This document shows positions 1 to 9,145 of a DNA stretch of 64,000 bases, in pieces (the stretch's first letter is position 1; each line of letters opens with the position of its first letter). Location: positions 80,794 through 144,793 of the forward strand of contig NZ_AQXD01000004.1 of NCBI RefSeq assembly GCF_000375345.1, given 5' to 3'. The notes below the pieces were generated by a model. That model ran no database searches. It worked only from the letters and a program-made list of their open reading frames with translations, and had not been told where the DNA came from. The DNA is from Wohlfahrtiimonas chitiniclastica DSM 18708 (lineage in GTDB: Bacteria > Pseudomonadota > Gammaproteobacteria > Cardiobacteriales > Wohlfahrtiimonadaceae). A program made the position numbers and the translations under genes.

Positions 1-213
1 ATTTTGCTCTTTTATCATCCTGACACTAAAGTGATTTTGGGTGCGCAAGTGTTTGGTGAAAATGGTGGCGCTGTCCATCGTATGCACGCTTTAAGCGTGG
101 CAATTATGACAAAGCTCACCACCGATGATCTTGCCTTTTTAGACTTTGCTTATGCCCCGCCGTTTGCTCGCGTGTGGGATGCCTTAAACATTGCCGGCAG
201 CATTGCAAAATAG
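1..213 (+). CDS. C-terminal end of a CoA-disulfide-reductase-like FAD/NAD(P)H oxidoreductase (partial)
   Basis: The gene enters from before the window; reading is open from base 1 to the TAG at 211-213 (70 residues). The visible part resembles the C-terminal dimerisation domain of class III pyridine nucleotide-disulfide oxidoreductases such as CoA-disulfide reductase and NADH oxidase. A VILGAQVFGENGG segment is followed by a helix with HRMHALSVAIMTKLTTDDL and the typical FAYAPPFARVWDALNIAG ending. The FAD and NAD domains and the redox cysteine lie outside, so the substrate cannot be told. A strong hairpin terminator follows 15 bases after the stop, so this is the last gene of its transcript. 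Confidence 0.72.
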   Translation: MLLFYHPDTKVILGAQVFGENGGAVHRMHALSVAIMTKLTTDDLAFLDFAYAPPFARVWDALNIAGSIAK

Positions 214-227
214 TCGATTGACTGAAT

Positions 228-257
228 AAAAAAACCGCAGCTTGCTGCGGTTTTTTT
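228..257. terminator. Bidirectional rho-independent terminator
   Basis: A GC-rich stem (ACCGCAG / CTGCGGT, loop CTTG) is flanked by A7 on the left and T7 on the right. It can stop the oxidoreductase transcript on the + strand and the alpha-2-macroglobulin transcript on the - strand; the latter gene ends at 263. Confidence 0.85.
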
Positions 258-262
258 ATGAT

Positions 263-3200
263 CTATGGTTTTGCCTCGATGCGATAACGCCCTTTGGTCA
301 CCATAATGTTTCGAAGCTCAGGAATGTACATATCCTCAAGCAACGTAATCGGCACTTGATAATGCCCTGGCACTTGCGCCTCTAACACATATGCAAAGCG
401 GTACGTTTCCCCAGCTTTCAGGTCAAACGCCGCCACATAGCGATCAAAGCGATACTCTTCATGCGTGAGCACATTACGCGTTAAATTCGTGGCGTTGTAC
501 TGCTCATAAAATTCATCAACGTTGTCCGTCACTAAATTTGGATTAACGAGCACAAAGCCTGTGGGCACAAAATCAGCGAGCAATGCATTCGGTAGATTCT
601 TTTCAGATTTGAGCATGACATACACCACAAAGTGCTCACCGACTGACAATGCTTGGGCATCGCCTGTCACATAATCTTTTGCAAAATCCACATTAAAGGT
701 ACGCGCATCTAAAGCCTTTGAAGGATAACCTGAGATTTCATACTCTAAAAAGAGCGGCTCTTCTGCCGTTAATTTGGCAATGTGATTGGCATTGATGGGC
801 TCATCAGGCGTCACTTCATCGGCTTGACCATTGATCAAAACAGATAACGGCACTGTATCCTCAATCGTATCGATGCCCACTTTAATGAGCGCATAGCGCT
901 CTTGCGTACTGAAATATTGCTTTTGATTCAATGCATTATTGAGATCAACATTCAGCTGCTGAGTTTTGGCTACATCTGTAAACAAACCTTTCACCGTCAA
1001 TTCATTGAGCACATTGATCGCATTTGCTAAAGCCGAAACACGCGTTTGATAAGCCCCAAAATCACGCTGCCAACCCATAAAATCTAAATGATTGAGATAA
1101 TTGCGTGCAGCCGTCGGATGACTCAACATTAAGTTTGCTCCCGCTAAATAAACACGGCTCAAAGGACTCAATGCGGCGGTATAAGGCTCTAAAAATGCAA
1201 TGTCCGCACTGAAGATTTTACCTTCACGTGCCAATAACCATACGCCATAACTTAAATTATTCAGTTCAGACTCACCTAATAGATAAGCACCTGCATTGTT
1301 CGAGGCTTGATACGTTTCAGTTAAGCGCTGCTTCACATAACGCAATCCTTGATCCACCACCGTTGGGGAGACTAAACTTGGATCCTGCTTCGCCAATTGC
1401 GTTAAAAAGTCTAACGCATACACAGAGGTTGGGAAATAACTCTCCCCAGCTGTCCAAAATGAGAAACCACCATCCTCACGCTGACGATCAACCAACTGTT
1501 TGACCACATCGCGCAGCATCTCTTTTTCCCATGCGGCATACTCTAAGCGCGGACCATTGGCAGTTTGATGGCTCGCTTCATAATTGCGATACACTTGCTC
1601 TTTTTGCCCATCTAACAAAGGATTGCTTTTAAACAACCATGGGAACGCTGCACTGGTCGTTTGCTCAGTACAACCATATGGATAACTGAATAAACCATCA
1701 GTATAAGAGAGCACATTCACTTGCGGATGACGCGATAATGTCAAACGCTCCTGATAGTTGCGATCAAATGGATCTGTGAGCGCCGCATTTCTCACCCATG
1801 TTTGACCTTTAGGCAACAATTCACGTTGATATTGTGTGGTGCGCTCTGTGATGGGATCCGTTCCTAAGCGATAATTGCGCTCTGCTTGATAACTTTTTGC
1901 ATCAATTGACAATGCAATGTCCGCACCTTGTGTGTATTCAGGCAATGAAATCGGAATCAAATGCTGACGACTTTCGCCATCTTTTAACGTGACCCTTTCA
2001 GCAAAATCCAAGGCCAATTCAGGGCTTGTGACATGAATTTTCACGTCATCTTTTTCACCGCTCAAATTGTGCAAAGACAGCGATACATTGCTCTCATCAC
2101 CCACGCGAATGAAGCGCGGCGTTACGATGTCTGCCACAATGGGCGCGCGAATGATCATTTTTTCTTGTTGCTCACCCATACGATTGTTTGAAAAGACTTT
2201 CACCTCAACTTGCGCTTCGCCATTAAAATCAGGCAACAATAATGTCACTTCACCTTGTCCATTGTCATCTAAGGCAATGAGCTCACTCATCAGAGAAACG
2301 GTTTTCATCTCGGTCATATTATCAATGCTTAAACCATCTTCAGCGGATGCTTGACCATCTCCCCCGAATTTTGGCACCAATAATGCATAAGCACCGCGTT
2401 TAAAGAGGCGATTGTAATAGTCGATGATGTCCACGCCATATTTTTGATGGGCAAAAAAGGCATCAAAAATGCTCATGGCGCGTTCAGGAATCATGTTTAA
2501 AATGCCTTGATCTGTAATGCTTACAGTGGCATACAGTGACTCTTGATCTGCATTTGGGACAGAAATCTTAATGGTGGTTGGGCGATCCGGCAATGCCACT
2601 GTGGTTGCACTGACTTTTGGCGACAATAAACGATCCGCGCGATTCAAATGAATGGGAATCAAACCGAGTGAACGCACCACTTCTTTCTGCTTTGTGGTGG
2701 AGAGCAAGAAACCCGATAGATAAAGATCATGACGATTCCAATCCGCATTTAATGGTACTTTAACTATGGTTTGCCCCTTTTTCACATTGAGATTTTGGGT
2801 GTACAGCAATTGCCCGCCCTCTAACATCAACGTGAGATTACCATCTAAAGGTGCATCAATCGTCAGGGCAATGGTTTCGCCCGTTTGATACGCCGCTTTA
2901 TCGGTGGAAAGCGCCAAAGCATTGGGCTTCACCGCTGGCAATTGCCCAGATGAGGTGCTTGACCATTCAGCACTGAACGGATATTGCGTCACCATGCGGG
3001 AAGATAAATCTTCCACCTCTAAAATATAATTGCCCCAACTGTTGGGATTGACTTGATAAGTGATCGGTTTGCCGGCTGCTTTCACCACTTTTTGTTCACG
3101 AATTTGATAATTATAATTCTCATGGCAATCCCAGCCGCTGTTTGGGTTATAAACCCATGTGCAGGCGCTGTCCTTATATTTTAAGGTGAGTTTTAAATCA

Positions 3201-5038
3201 CCTGTGCCATATTGCTGATTTTGCTTGGCAGTGAAAATCTCAAATGTGGCTTCTGATCCATAGCCGAGCTCATTTTTTCCAAAGAGCGGGCGAATCACGG
3301 GCACCACATTGGTGGGCCAAAAGTCTGTTTTAAAACTGCGCGTGATGCCACTGGTTTGACCATCTAACACCGTCACATTTGCCGCTAAACCCAAAACAGC
3401 AGAAACCGCAGGCAAACCTGATTCCACACCTAAAGATAGGCGCTGTTCGCCTTTACCTTCAGCATTTAATGTACTGTCATAAGCGATTTGATCCGTCACA
3501 GCATTGAATGGAAAATCGATTGTACCCACATACCAATCGGAATGACCTTTAAACGGTGTACGATTGACGCGTAAATCCCCTTGAATCTTCACGCCATTGT
3601 GACTGGCAGGCGCGCCAAAAAGATAGTGACTATCCATGCCAAGCATCACATCATCATGCAGATCATATTGATCTTTCACACCAGACAATGTCAGTGCCAT
3701 GCGCTCTGGCATGAATTCTTCAATGAATAAATTTAACGCACCATTGGGTTTTTCACTGGCGGCATCTGTGCGCACTTCCACGCGATAACGCCCTGTTTTA
3801 TCCGCAGCACTTGTGGATAAATGGGTTTGATAAAAACCCGCTTCAATGGATTCAACCGTATTGTCATACACCACTTTATGTTCAGGATTGATCAAACGGA
3901 TGTTGATGGGCTGCTTTGGCAACATTTGCCCATCTTGATTGCGCAGTAAAATGTTCATGGGCATGGTTTCACCGGGGCGATAGAGCTCGCGGTTACTGTA
4001 AACATACGCCATTTGATCATTGTATGACGCGCCATCGACCGCATAATCATTGAGATCAAGGGCAATTTCTTTCAATGGCAAAATGGAAACATCCGAGCCC
4101 TTTTTAGCCACGACAATGTCATCACGCGTTAATTTTTGTGGAATGCGACAAACGCCATCCTTAAACCAACACAGATCTTCAGTGATGGCAACTTTGCCTT
4201 GATCATTGCGCCACACTTCAACCGTTGCCCCATCAATCGGCGTTCCTGTGGAAAATTGATTGCCCACAATCACGGTTTCATTCGGATACAAACGAGCATG
4301 CAAACCCATGTCCGTAATGAATAAAATGCGCGTATCTAAATTGCGGCTGATTTCACCAGCAGCATTGACCGTAACAATGTATGCACCGGATGTAATGTTT
4401 TGATCCACCGGAATGTTGTGCAGTGTTTTTTTCGTGGTATCAATGTGACTTGGGGCACGATAGCGGAAAATGCCCGCAGGTGTCATGTCTTTTACATAGC
4501 GGCTCAAATCCCATTGACTGATATTCGAGCCAATGTAAAAGCGCTCTAAAAATTGCGGCAAATGATCCAGTTTAAAAAACTCAATGTCCACCTCTTCCGT
4601 GCCCATCATCTCAATGCTGAGTGCACCTTGGGCAATTGGCATCACAGGACCTCTGCCCATGATTTTGACGGAGGAAGACGCTTCACCCACATATAAATAC
4701 TCACGATATTCATTACCGCCGTGATCCTTAAATGATCCCGATTTCACTAAGTAATCGCCCGCGCCAATTGGATAATATGACAAACGATAACCATCTTTAC
4801 TCAAATGCCATTGACCCTTGGTGTCGGGTTTTCGCGTCCAATCTTCATAATCATATTTTTCAACCACAAAGAGCTTTTGCAATTGATCTTGTTTAAAAAC
4901 TTGTGGATCATCAAAAAAAACCGTGACGGTTTCTTGATCATCGAATTTAGCTAAATTAATGGAAGCCACTTGTGCGTGCGCAAACACTGGTAATGCGGCC
5001 AAAGCTGCCATCAGCAGCGAGCGTTTCAGGGGGATCAT
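263..5038 (-). CDS. Bacterial alpha-2-macroglobulin family periplasmic protease inhibitor
   Basis: About 1,591 residues, the usual size of bacterial alpha-2-macroglobulins, which trap attacking proteases in the periplasm. The reading frame opens 23 codons earlier, but I place the start at the ATG at 5036-5038. An AAAGGAT ribosome site precedes it, and the residues after it form a clean type I signal peptide (MIPLKRSLLMAALAALPVFAHAQ). There is no lipobox, so the protein is probably soluble, unlike lipoprotein relatives. The thioester motif GCTEQ is present with Cys about residue 1123 and Gln 1126, inside YPYGCTEQTTS. MG/bait-like beta domains precede it; the alpha-helical thioester domain and C-terminal receptor-like domain follow. 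These genes usually sit next to pbpC; here catalase lies between them (see findings). Confidence 0.9.
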   Translation of the reverse strand: MIPLKRSLLMAALAALPVFAHAQVASINLAKFDDQETVTVFFDDPQVFKQDQLQKLFVVEKYDYEDWTRKPDTKGQWHLSKDGYRLSYYPIGAGDYLVKSGSFKDHGGNEYREYLYVGEASSSVKIMGRGPVMPIAQGALSIEMMGTEEVDIEFFKLDHLPQFLERFYIGSNISQWDLSRYVKDMTPAGIFRYRAPSHIDTTKKTLHNIPVDQNITSGAYIVTVNAAGEISRNLDTRILFITDMGLHARLYPNETVIVGNQFSTGTPIDGATVEVWRNDQGKVAITEDLCWFKDGVCRIPQKLTRDDIVVAKKGSDVSILPLKEIALDLNDYAVDGASYNDQMAYVYSNRELYRPGETMPMNILLRNQDGQMLPKQPINIRLINPEHKVVYDNTVESIEAGFYQTHLSTSAADKTGRYRVEVRTDAASEKPNGALNLFIEEFMPERMALTLSGVKDQYDLHDDVMLGMDSHYLFGAPASHNGVKIQGDLRVNRTPFKGHSDWYVGTIDFPFNAVTDQIAYDSTLNAEGKGEQRLSLGVESGLPAVSAVLGLAANVTVLDGQTSGITRSFKTDFWPTNVVPVIRPLFGKNELGYGSEATFEIFTAKQNQQYGTGDLKLTLKYKDSACTWVYNPNSGWDCHENYNYQIREQKVVKAAGKPITYQVNPNSWGNYILEVEDLSSRMVTQYPFSAEWSSTSSGQLPAVKPNALALSTDKAAYQTGETIALTIDAPLDGNLTLMLEGGQLLYTQNLNVKKGQTIVKVPLNADWNRHDLYLSGFLLSTTKQKEVVRSLGLIPIHLNRADRLLSPKVSATTVALPDRPTTIKISVPNADQESLYATVSITDQGILNMIPERAMSIFDAFFAHQKYGVDIIDYYNRLFKRGAYALLVPKFGGDGQASAEDGLSIDNMTEMKTVSLMSELIALDDNGQGEVTLLLPDFNGEAQVEVKVFSNNRMGEQQEKMIIRAPIVADIVTPRFIRVGDESNVSLSLHNLSGEKDDVKIHVTSPELALDFAERVTLKDGESRQHLIPISLPEYTQGADIALSIDAKSYQAERNYRLGTDPITERTTQYQRELLPKGQTWVRNAALTDPFDRNYQERLTLSRHPQVNVLSYTDGLFSYPYGCTEQTTSAAFPWLFKSNPLLDGQKEQVYRNYEASHQTANGPRLEYAAWEKEMLRDVVKQLVDRQREDGGFSFWTAGESYFPTSVYALDFLTQLAKQDPSLVSPTVVDQGLRYVKQRLTETYQASNNAGAYLLGESELNNLSYGVWLLAREGKIFSADIAFLEPYTAALSPLSRVYLAGANLMLSHPTAARNYLNHLDFMGWQRDFGAYQTRVSALANAINVLNELTVKGLFTDVAKTQQLNVDLNNALNQKQYFSTQERYALIKVGIDTIEDTVPLSVLINGQADEVTPDEPINANHIAKLTAEEPLFLEYEISGYPSKALDARTFNVDFAKDYVTGDAQALSVGEHFVVYVMLKSEKNLPNALLADFVPTGFVLVNPNLVTDNVDEFYEQYNATNLTRNVLTHEEYRFDRYVAAFDLKAGETYRFAYVLEAQVPGHYQVPITLLEDMYIPELRNIMVTKGRYRIEAKP

Positions 5039-5225
5039 AGTGCCATCCTTTATGGTTGATTGCTCAAAATTATCGCAAATATTGTGAGCAATTACTATGT
5101 TATCCACAGGGAATATTTACTGGATGATATAACGGAAAAATCTTGTTTATCAGCATCATAAAGATTATTAATATAGAGATATCTGCCCTAGATCACACTT
5201 TTTACACAAAAAGTTACCCACATTT

Positions 5226-5251
5226 CCATATCACATAAATATTTGATATGG
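5226..5251. repeat. Perfect 8-bp inverted repeat
   Basis: CCATATCA and TGATATGG are separated by 10 AT-rich bases. This may be an operator or small hairpin in the A2M-katA spacer. No factor is recognised. Confidence 0.5.
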
Positions 5252-5304
5252 TTATTAATATATAAAAATTGCTGTATTTATGCACAAAGTTATCCACAGG
5301 CTGT

Positions 5305-5335
5305 GCAGACTCATAAATTTCCCTTATGAGTCTGC
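5305..5335. repeat. Perfect 12-bp inverted repeat upstream of katA
   Basis: GCAGACTCATAA and TTATGAGTCTGC are separated by a 7-base loop (ATTTCCC). There is no T-run on either side, so it does not look like an ordinary terminator. It lies about 90 bp upstream of the catalase start, where an operator could sit. Confidence 0.7.
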
Positions 5336-5423
5336 AAGATTCTCTTAATTAGCCTTTATGCTGTGTGATCGTTAGGATGGCTCTATAGATCAATCATCTG
5401 AATAACCAATAGAGGAGCTTCAT

Positions 5424-6869
5424 ATGTCAGAAAAATATTTAACCAGTGCCAACGGCGCCCCGATTGCCGATAACCAAAACTCCATCACCGCTGGCCGCCG
5501 CGGACCTGTGAGTTTAGAAGATTACCATTTAGTAGAAAAATTGGCGCACTTTAACCGTGAAAACATTCCTGAGCGTCGCGTACATGCCAAAGGTGGCGGT
5601 GCACATGGTTTATTTACTGTAACCCATGACATCACGCAATACAGCCATGCAGATTTATTCTCACAAGTGGGGAAAGAAACGCCTGTATTCATGCGCTTTT
5701 CAACCGTGGGCGGCGAACGCGGTTCAGCCGATACAGCGCGCGATCCACGTGGCTTTGCCGTGAAATTTTACACACAAGAAGGCAACCTTGACGTTGTGGG
5801 CAATAATACGCCTGTTTTCTTCATCCGTGATGCCATCAAATTCCCAGATTTCATCCACACACAAAAACGTGATCCACGCACCAACTTAAAATCACCGCGC
5901 GCCATGTGGGATTTCTGGTCTTTATCACCTGAATCTTTGCACCAAGTGACCATTTTATTCTCTGATCGCGGGATTCCAGACGGTTTCCGCCACATGCACG
6001 GTTATGGTAGCCATACTTATAGCTTAGTCAATAAAGATGGCGTGCGCACATGGATCAAATGGCACTTTAGAACCAAACAAGGCATCAAAAATATTCATCC
6101 AAAAGATGCAGAAGTTTTAGGGGGCACCAACCCTGATTATGCGCAAGAAGATTTATATCATGCCATCGACAGCGGCAATTACCCTAAATGGGGCGTGTAC
6201 ATCCAAGTGATGAGCGAAGAGGAAGCCGCCAATCGTGAAGAGAATCCTTTTGACGTGACAAAAGTGTGGTCACACAAAGAGCATCCTTTGATTGAAGTGG
6301 GTGAAATTGTGTTAAATCGCAATCCTGACAACTACTTTGCAGAAGTTGAACAAGTGGCCATGGCGCCAAGCAACGTGGTTCCGGGCACAGGTTTATCACC
6401 CGATAGAATGCTACAAGGTCGTATTTTTGCATATGCAGATGCACAACGTTATCGCATTGGCACCAACTATCAACAATTGCCAGTGAACGCACCAAAATGC
6501 CCATACCACAATTATCAACGTGATGGCGCCATGCGTTTTGATGGCAACCAAGGCAGTGCACCTAACTATGAACCCAATAGCTTCAGCGATGCGCCAAAGC
6601 AAACGGATCATAAAAATCCTGCCTACAATGTTGGGCAAGATGGTGCCGTTTATCAATACGATCATCGTGAAGATACGGATTATTACAGCCAAGCGGGTAA
6701 CTTATTCCGTTTAATGAACGATGAGCAAAAACAATTGTTGATCGATAACTTAGTGGATTCTATGCGCACCGTTGATGAATACATTCAACGCCGTCAGATC
6801 GCCCATTTCCTTAAAGCGGATCAAGCTTACGGTGAAGGCGTCGCTAAAGGCCTTAACATCAAATTGTAA
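5424..6869 (+). CDS. katA: Monofunctional haem catalase (small-subunit, clade 3)
   Basis: Converts hydrogen peroxide to water and oxygen in the cytoplasm. The 481-residue length fits small-subunit clade 3 catalases, and the key residues fall at the same numbers as in the well-studied Proteus enzyme. These are distal His54 in [12 protein letters not shown], Asn127 in [10 protein letters not shown], and the haem-ligating Tyr337 in [12 protein letters not shown]. The start ATG follows AGAGGAG at good spacing. It is monocistronic: a hairpin terminator follows at 6902-6927. It sits between the A2M and pbpC genes, which are often neighbours elsewhere, so it may be an insertion into that pair. I recognise no OxyR or PerR site with confidence, though a 12-bp palindrome lies upstream. 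Confidence 0.96.
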   Translation: MSEKYLTSANGAPIADNQNSITAGRRGPVSLEDYHLVEKLAHFNRENIPERRVHAKGGGAHGLFTVTHDITQYSHADLFSQVGKETPVFMRFSTVGGERGSADTARDPRGFAVKFYTQEGNLDVVGNNTPVFFIRDAIKFPDFIHTQKRDPRTNLKSPRAMWDFWSLSPESLHQVTILFSDRGIPDGFRHMHGYGSHTYSLVNKDGVRTWIKWHFRTKQGIKNIHPKDAEVLGGTNPDYAQEDLYHAIDSGNYPKWGVYIQVMSEEEAANREENPFDVTKVWSHKEHPLIEVGEIVLNRNPDNYFAEVEQVAMAPSNVVPGTGLSPDRMLQGRIFAYADAQRYRIGTNYQQLPVNAPKCPYHNYQRDGAMRFDGNQGSAPNYEPNSFSDAPKQTDHKNPAYNVGQDGAVYQYDHREDTDYYSQAGNLFRLMNDEQKQLLIDNLVDSMRTVDEYIQRRQIAHFLKADQAYGEGVAKGLNIKL

Positions 6870-6901
6870 TTGTCAGTACTCCCCCACTGACATCGAGTTT
6901 T

Positions 6902-6927
6902 GCCACATGCTTGCATGTGGCTTTTTT
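6902..6927 (+). terminator. Terminator of katA
   Basis: The stem GCCACATG / CATGTGGC with loop CTTG is followed by T6. It lies 33 bases after the katA stop. Confidence 0.85.
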
Positions 6928-6966
6928 GATGGAAAATCCGCTACAATTAGTTTCCTCTTCTCATTG

Positions 6967-9102
6967 ATGCCTTATATGCGTGCATTTATCCTTCGGCTCA
7001 TCACACTGCTTTGTGCCACATTTACGGGCTTAGTGCTGCTCTTGATTGCGGCATTCTTGATCTTTAACCATCGTTATCCTTTGTCGATTCCAAAAATTGA
7101 ACCTTCGGTTGTGGTGGTGGATCAAAAAGGTGAAGTGCTCAGACAATTTGCCGACTCAGAAGGCATTTTCCGCCATTGGGTGACACTGGATGATGTCAAT
7201 CCGAACTATCTCAATGCCTTGATTCATTATGAAGATCGCTATTTTTATCACCATTTTGGCATCAATCCCTTAGCCACATTGCGTGCCTTTGGGCAATGGG
7301 TGGCGCACCGTAAAATCATCTCAGGCAGCTCAACCTTAACCATGCAAGTGGCACGTTTACTCTATCCGCATGAACGCACTTTCACGGGTAAAATCGAGCA
7401 GATGTTTCGAGCCATTCAGCTTGAACAACAGCTGACGAAAGCAGAAATTTTAACCCTGTACATCAACATTGCACCGATGGGGGGCAACATTGAAGGTGTA
7501 CAAACTGCAAGCTGGCGTTACTTTGGTAAAGATGCGGCGAGCCTTAACATCGCAGAAAGCGCATTATTGGTGGCATTACCGCAGCGCCCAAGCGTGTATC
7601 GCCCGGATCATTCATTAACAAAAGCCATGCAAGCACGCAATAAAGTCTTGGCACGCTTGGCAGATTTTGGCGAAATTTCGCCCACAGATGCCCTTCGCTA
7701 TCAACAAGAACCCATTAATTACGCGCCCTCAAGCACGCAATTTTCCGCACCTTTATTGGCGGAAAATTTAAAGCAACAATCCGATCAACATGTGATCCAC
7801 ACAACGCTTGATGGTCAATTACAACGCAAAATTGAATCTCTCCTTCGCTCACAGAGTAAAACATGGCCTGCAAAAGCCTCAGGTGCTGTGTTGGTGGTGA
7901 ATAATCACACGCACGCCATTGCCGCTTATGTGGGCTCGGCTGACCTTTTTAATGCAGAACGTTTTGGTTATGTGGACATGGTGACGGCCATTCGCTCGCC
8001 AGGTTCAACATTAAAGCCCTTTGCTTATGGCATGGCGATGGATTATGGCATCATCCATGAAGCGAGCCTCCTCACGGATGTGCGCCGCGGCTTTGATGGC
8101 TATTATCCCAAAAACTTTGACAATGAAGTTAGGGGCGCTGTGCCAATGTTTCGTGCGCTACAGCTCTCTTTAAATGTGCCGGTTGTGCAAGTGTTTCAAC
8201 ATTTAACGCCCCATTATTTCACCCAAAAATTGCGCCAAAGTGGCATTGAGCTCTCCATTGATTACCCAACCCTCAGCATGATTTTGGGCGGCGTTGGCAT
8301 TTCGCTGTGGGAACAAGTGCGCTTGTTTTCAAGTTTATCCACACAGGGTCAAATTTATCCGATGACAGTGACGCCGAAAACCGTCACAAGTACCGGGCAA
8401 ATTTTATCCCCAGAAGCCGCTTGGATCACCCATAAAATCCTCAGCCAAACACGCCCCGCCAATCGTTTTAATCCCCGTAAAATTGCATGGAAAACAGGCA
8501 CAAGTTATGGCTATCGTGATGGCTGGGCACTCGGGACAACTGCCGATTGGACAGTAGGCGTGTGGGTCGGTCGTCCTGATGGTGTACCGAATGTGGGCGC
8601 GCTCGCCAATCGCTATGCAACGCCGCTTCTGTTTGATGTCTTTAATCTATTACCTAAAGATCAAACAACCCTCACAAAGCCGCGCGGCATTACGACAGAA
8701 ACCATTTGTTGGCCAAGTGGCCGCAACATGACAGATGTACCCATTGAAGCCTGTGAACAACAATACACCATCGATGCCATCAAAGGACAAACGCCGCCCA
8801 CGCTCTATGATTCCCCGGGAGAAATGCCACATTTTGGCTGGCCGCAACTGCTCACGAAAGCACCATTACTGCTGCAATCGGCAGAGATTTTAACGCTACA
8901 AAATCAGAGCATCATTTACAAAAGCCCCCATTCGATTGCCCTAACGGCACGTGGTAATCCGCCGTTTCGTTGGTATTTAAATGGTCAATTGCTTGAGGAC
9001 AACAAGCTGGATATTCCAAACTTAACGCTTGGGCAACACACTTTAAGTGTGCAGGATCATGCGCAAAAAGTGCACCGCATTGTGTTTGAAGTGCGCGAGT
9101 GA
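6967..9102 (+). CDS. pbpC: Penicillin-binding protein 1C (bifunctional transglycosylase/transpeptidase)
   Basis: Class A PBP in the inner membrane, polymerising and crosslinking peptidoglycan. The frame is open back into katA, but that extension overlaps the catalase gene and its terminator. The plausible start is the ATG at 6967 (or 6976), directly before a membrane anchor (FILRLITLLCATFTGLVLLL). Neither start has a clear ribosome site. Visible in order: glycosyltransferase domain with EDRYFYHHFGINP and GSSTLTMQVAR; transpeptidase with SPGSTLKPFAYG (SxxK), LSLNVP (SxN) and WKTGTSYGYRDGWALG (KTG); and a C-terminal BiPBP_C-like domain (ARGNPPFRWYLNG). About 711 residues, slightly short of E. 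coli PBP1C. PBP1C commonly pairs with alpha-2-macroglobulin, whose gene lies 2 kb upstream on the other strand. Confidence 0.93.
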   Translation: MPYMRAFILRLITLLCATFTGLVLLLIAAFLIFNHRYPLSIPKIEPSVVVVDQKGEVLRQFADSEGIFRHWVTLDDVNPNYLNALIHYEDRYFYHHFGINPLATLRAFGQWVAHRKIISGSSTLTMQVARLLYPHERTFTGKIEQMFRAIQLEQQLTKAEILTLYINIAPMGGNIEGVQTASWRYFGKDAASLNIAESALLVALPQRPSVYRPDHSLTKAMQARNKVLARLADFGEISPTDALRYQQEPINYAPSSTQFSAPLLAENLKQQSDQHVIHTTLDGQLQRKIESLLRSQSKTWPAKASGAVLVVNNHTHAIAAYVGSADLFNAERFGYVDMVTAIRSPGSTLKPFAYGMAMDYGIIHEASLLTDVRRGFDGYYPKNFDNEVRGAVPMFRALQLSLNVPVVQVFQHLTPHYFTQKLRQSGIELSIDYPTLSMILGGVGISLWEQVRLFSSLSTQGQIYPMTVTPKTVTSTGQILSPEAAWITHKILSQTRPANRFNPRKIAWKTGTSYGYRDGWALGTTADWTVGVWVGRPDGVPNVGALANRYATPLLFDVFNLLPKDQTTLTKPRGITTETICWPSGRNMTDVPIEACEQQYTIDAIKGQTPPTLYDSPGEMPHFGWPQLLTKAPLLLQSAEILTLQNQSIIYKSPHSIALTARGNPPFRWYLNGQLLEDNKLDIPNLTLGQHTLSVQDHAQKVHRIVFEVRE

Positions 9103-9145
9103 GAAATGCCGTATAATGGTTCTTTAATGACGCATGAGGGCCACT

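Larger units (their letters stand above)
5039..5423. other. Gene-free region between divergent A2M and katA, with DnaA boxes and inverted repeats
   Basis: This 385-bp AT-rich spacer must hold the divergent promoters of the alpha-2-macroglobulin and catalase genes. It has perfect DnaA boxes (TTATCCACA) at 5101-5109 and 5290-5298, TTATGCACA at 5278-5286 and TTACCCACA at 5214-5222. It also has two perfect inverted repeats (5226-5251 and 5305-5335). The 5278 and 5290 boxes are exactly 12 bp apart with an AAG linker, like a pair in the 30.7-kb array. I could not assign a convincing -35/-10 pair to either gene. Confidence 0.6.

Noticed and set aside
2067..2354. Antisense frames inside the alpha-2-macroglobulin gene
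   Set aside because: No ribosome sites or recognisable protein features; shadows of the real gene.
5039..5107. 23-codon upstream extension of the alpha-2-macroglobulin gene
   Set aside because: It lacks a ribosome site, precedes a perfect signal peptide with its own AAAGGAT site, and contains a DnaA box.
6772..6966. N-terminal extension of pbpC into katA
   Set aside because: It overlaps the catalase 3' end and its terminator; the membrane anchor begins after 6967.
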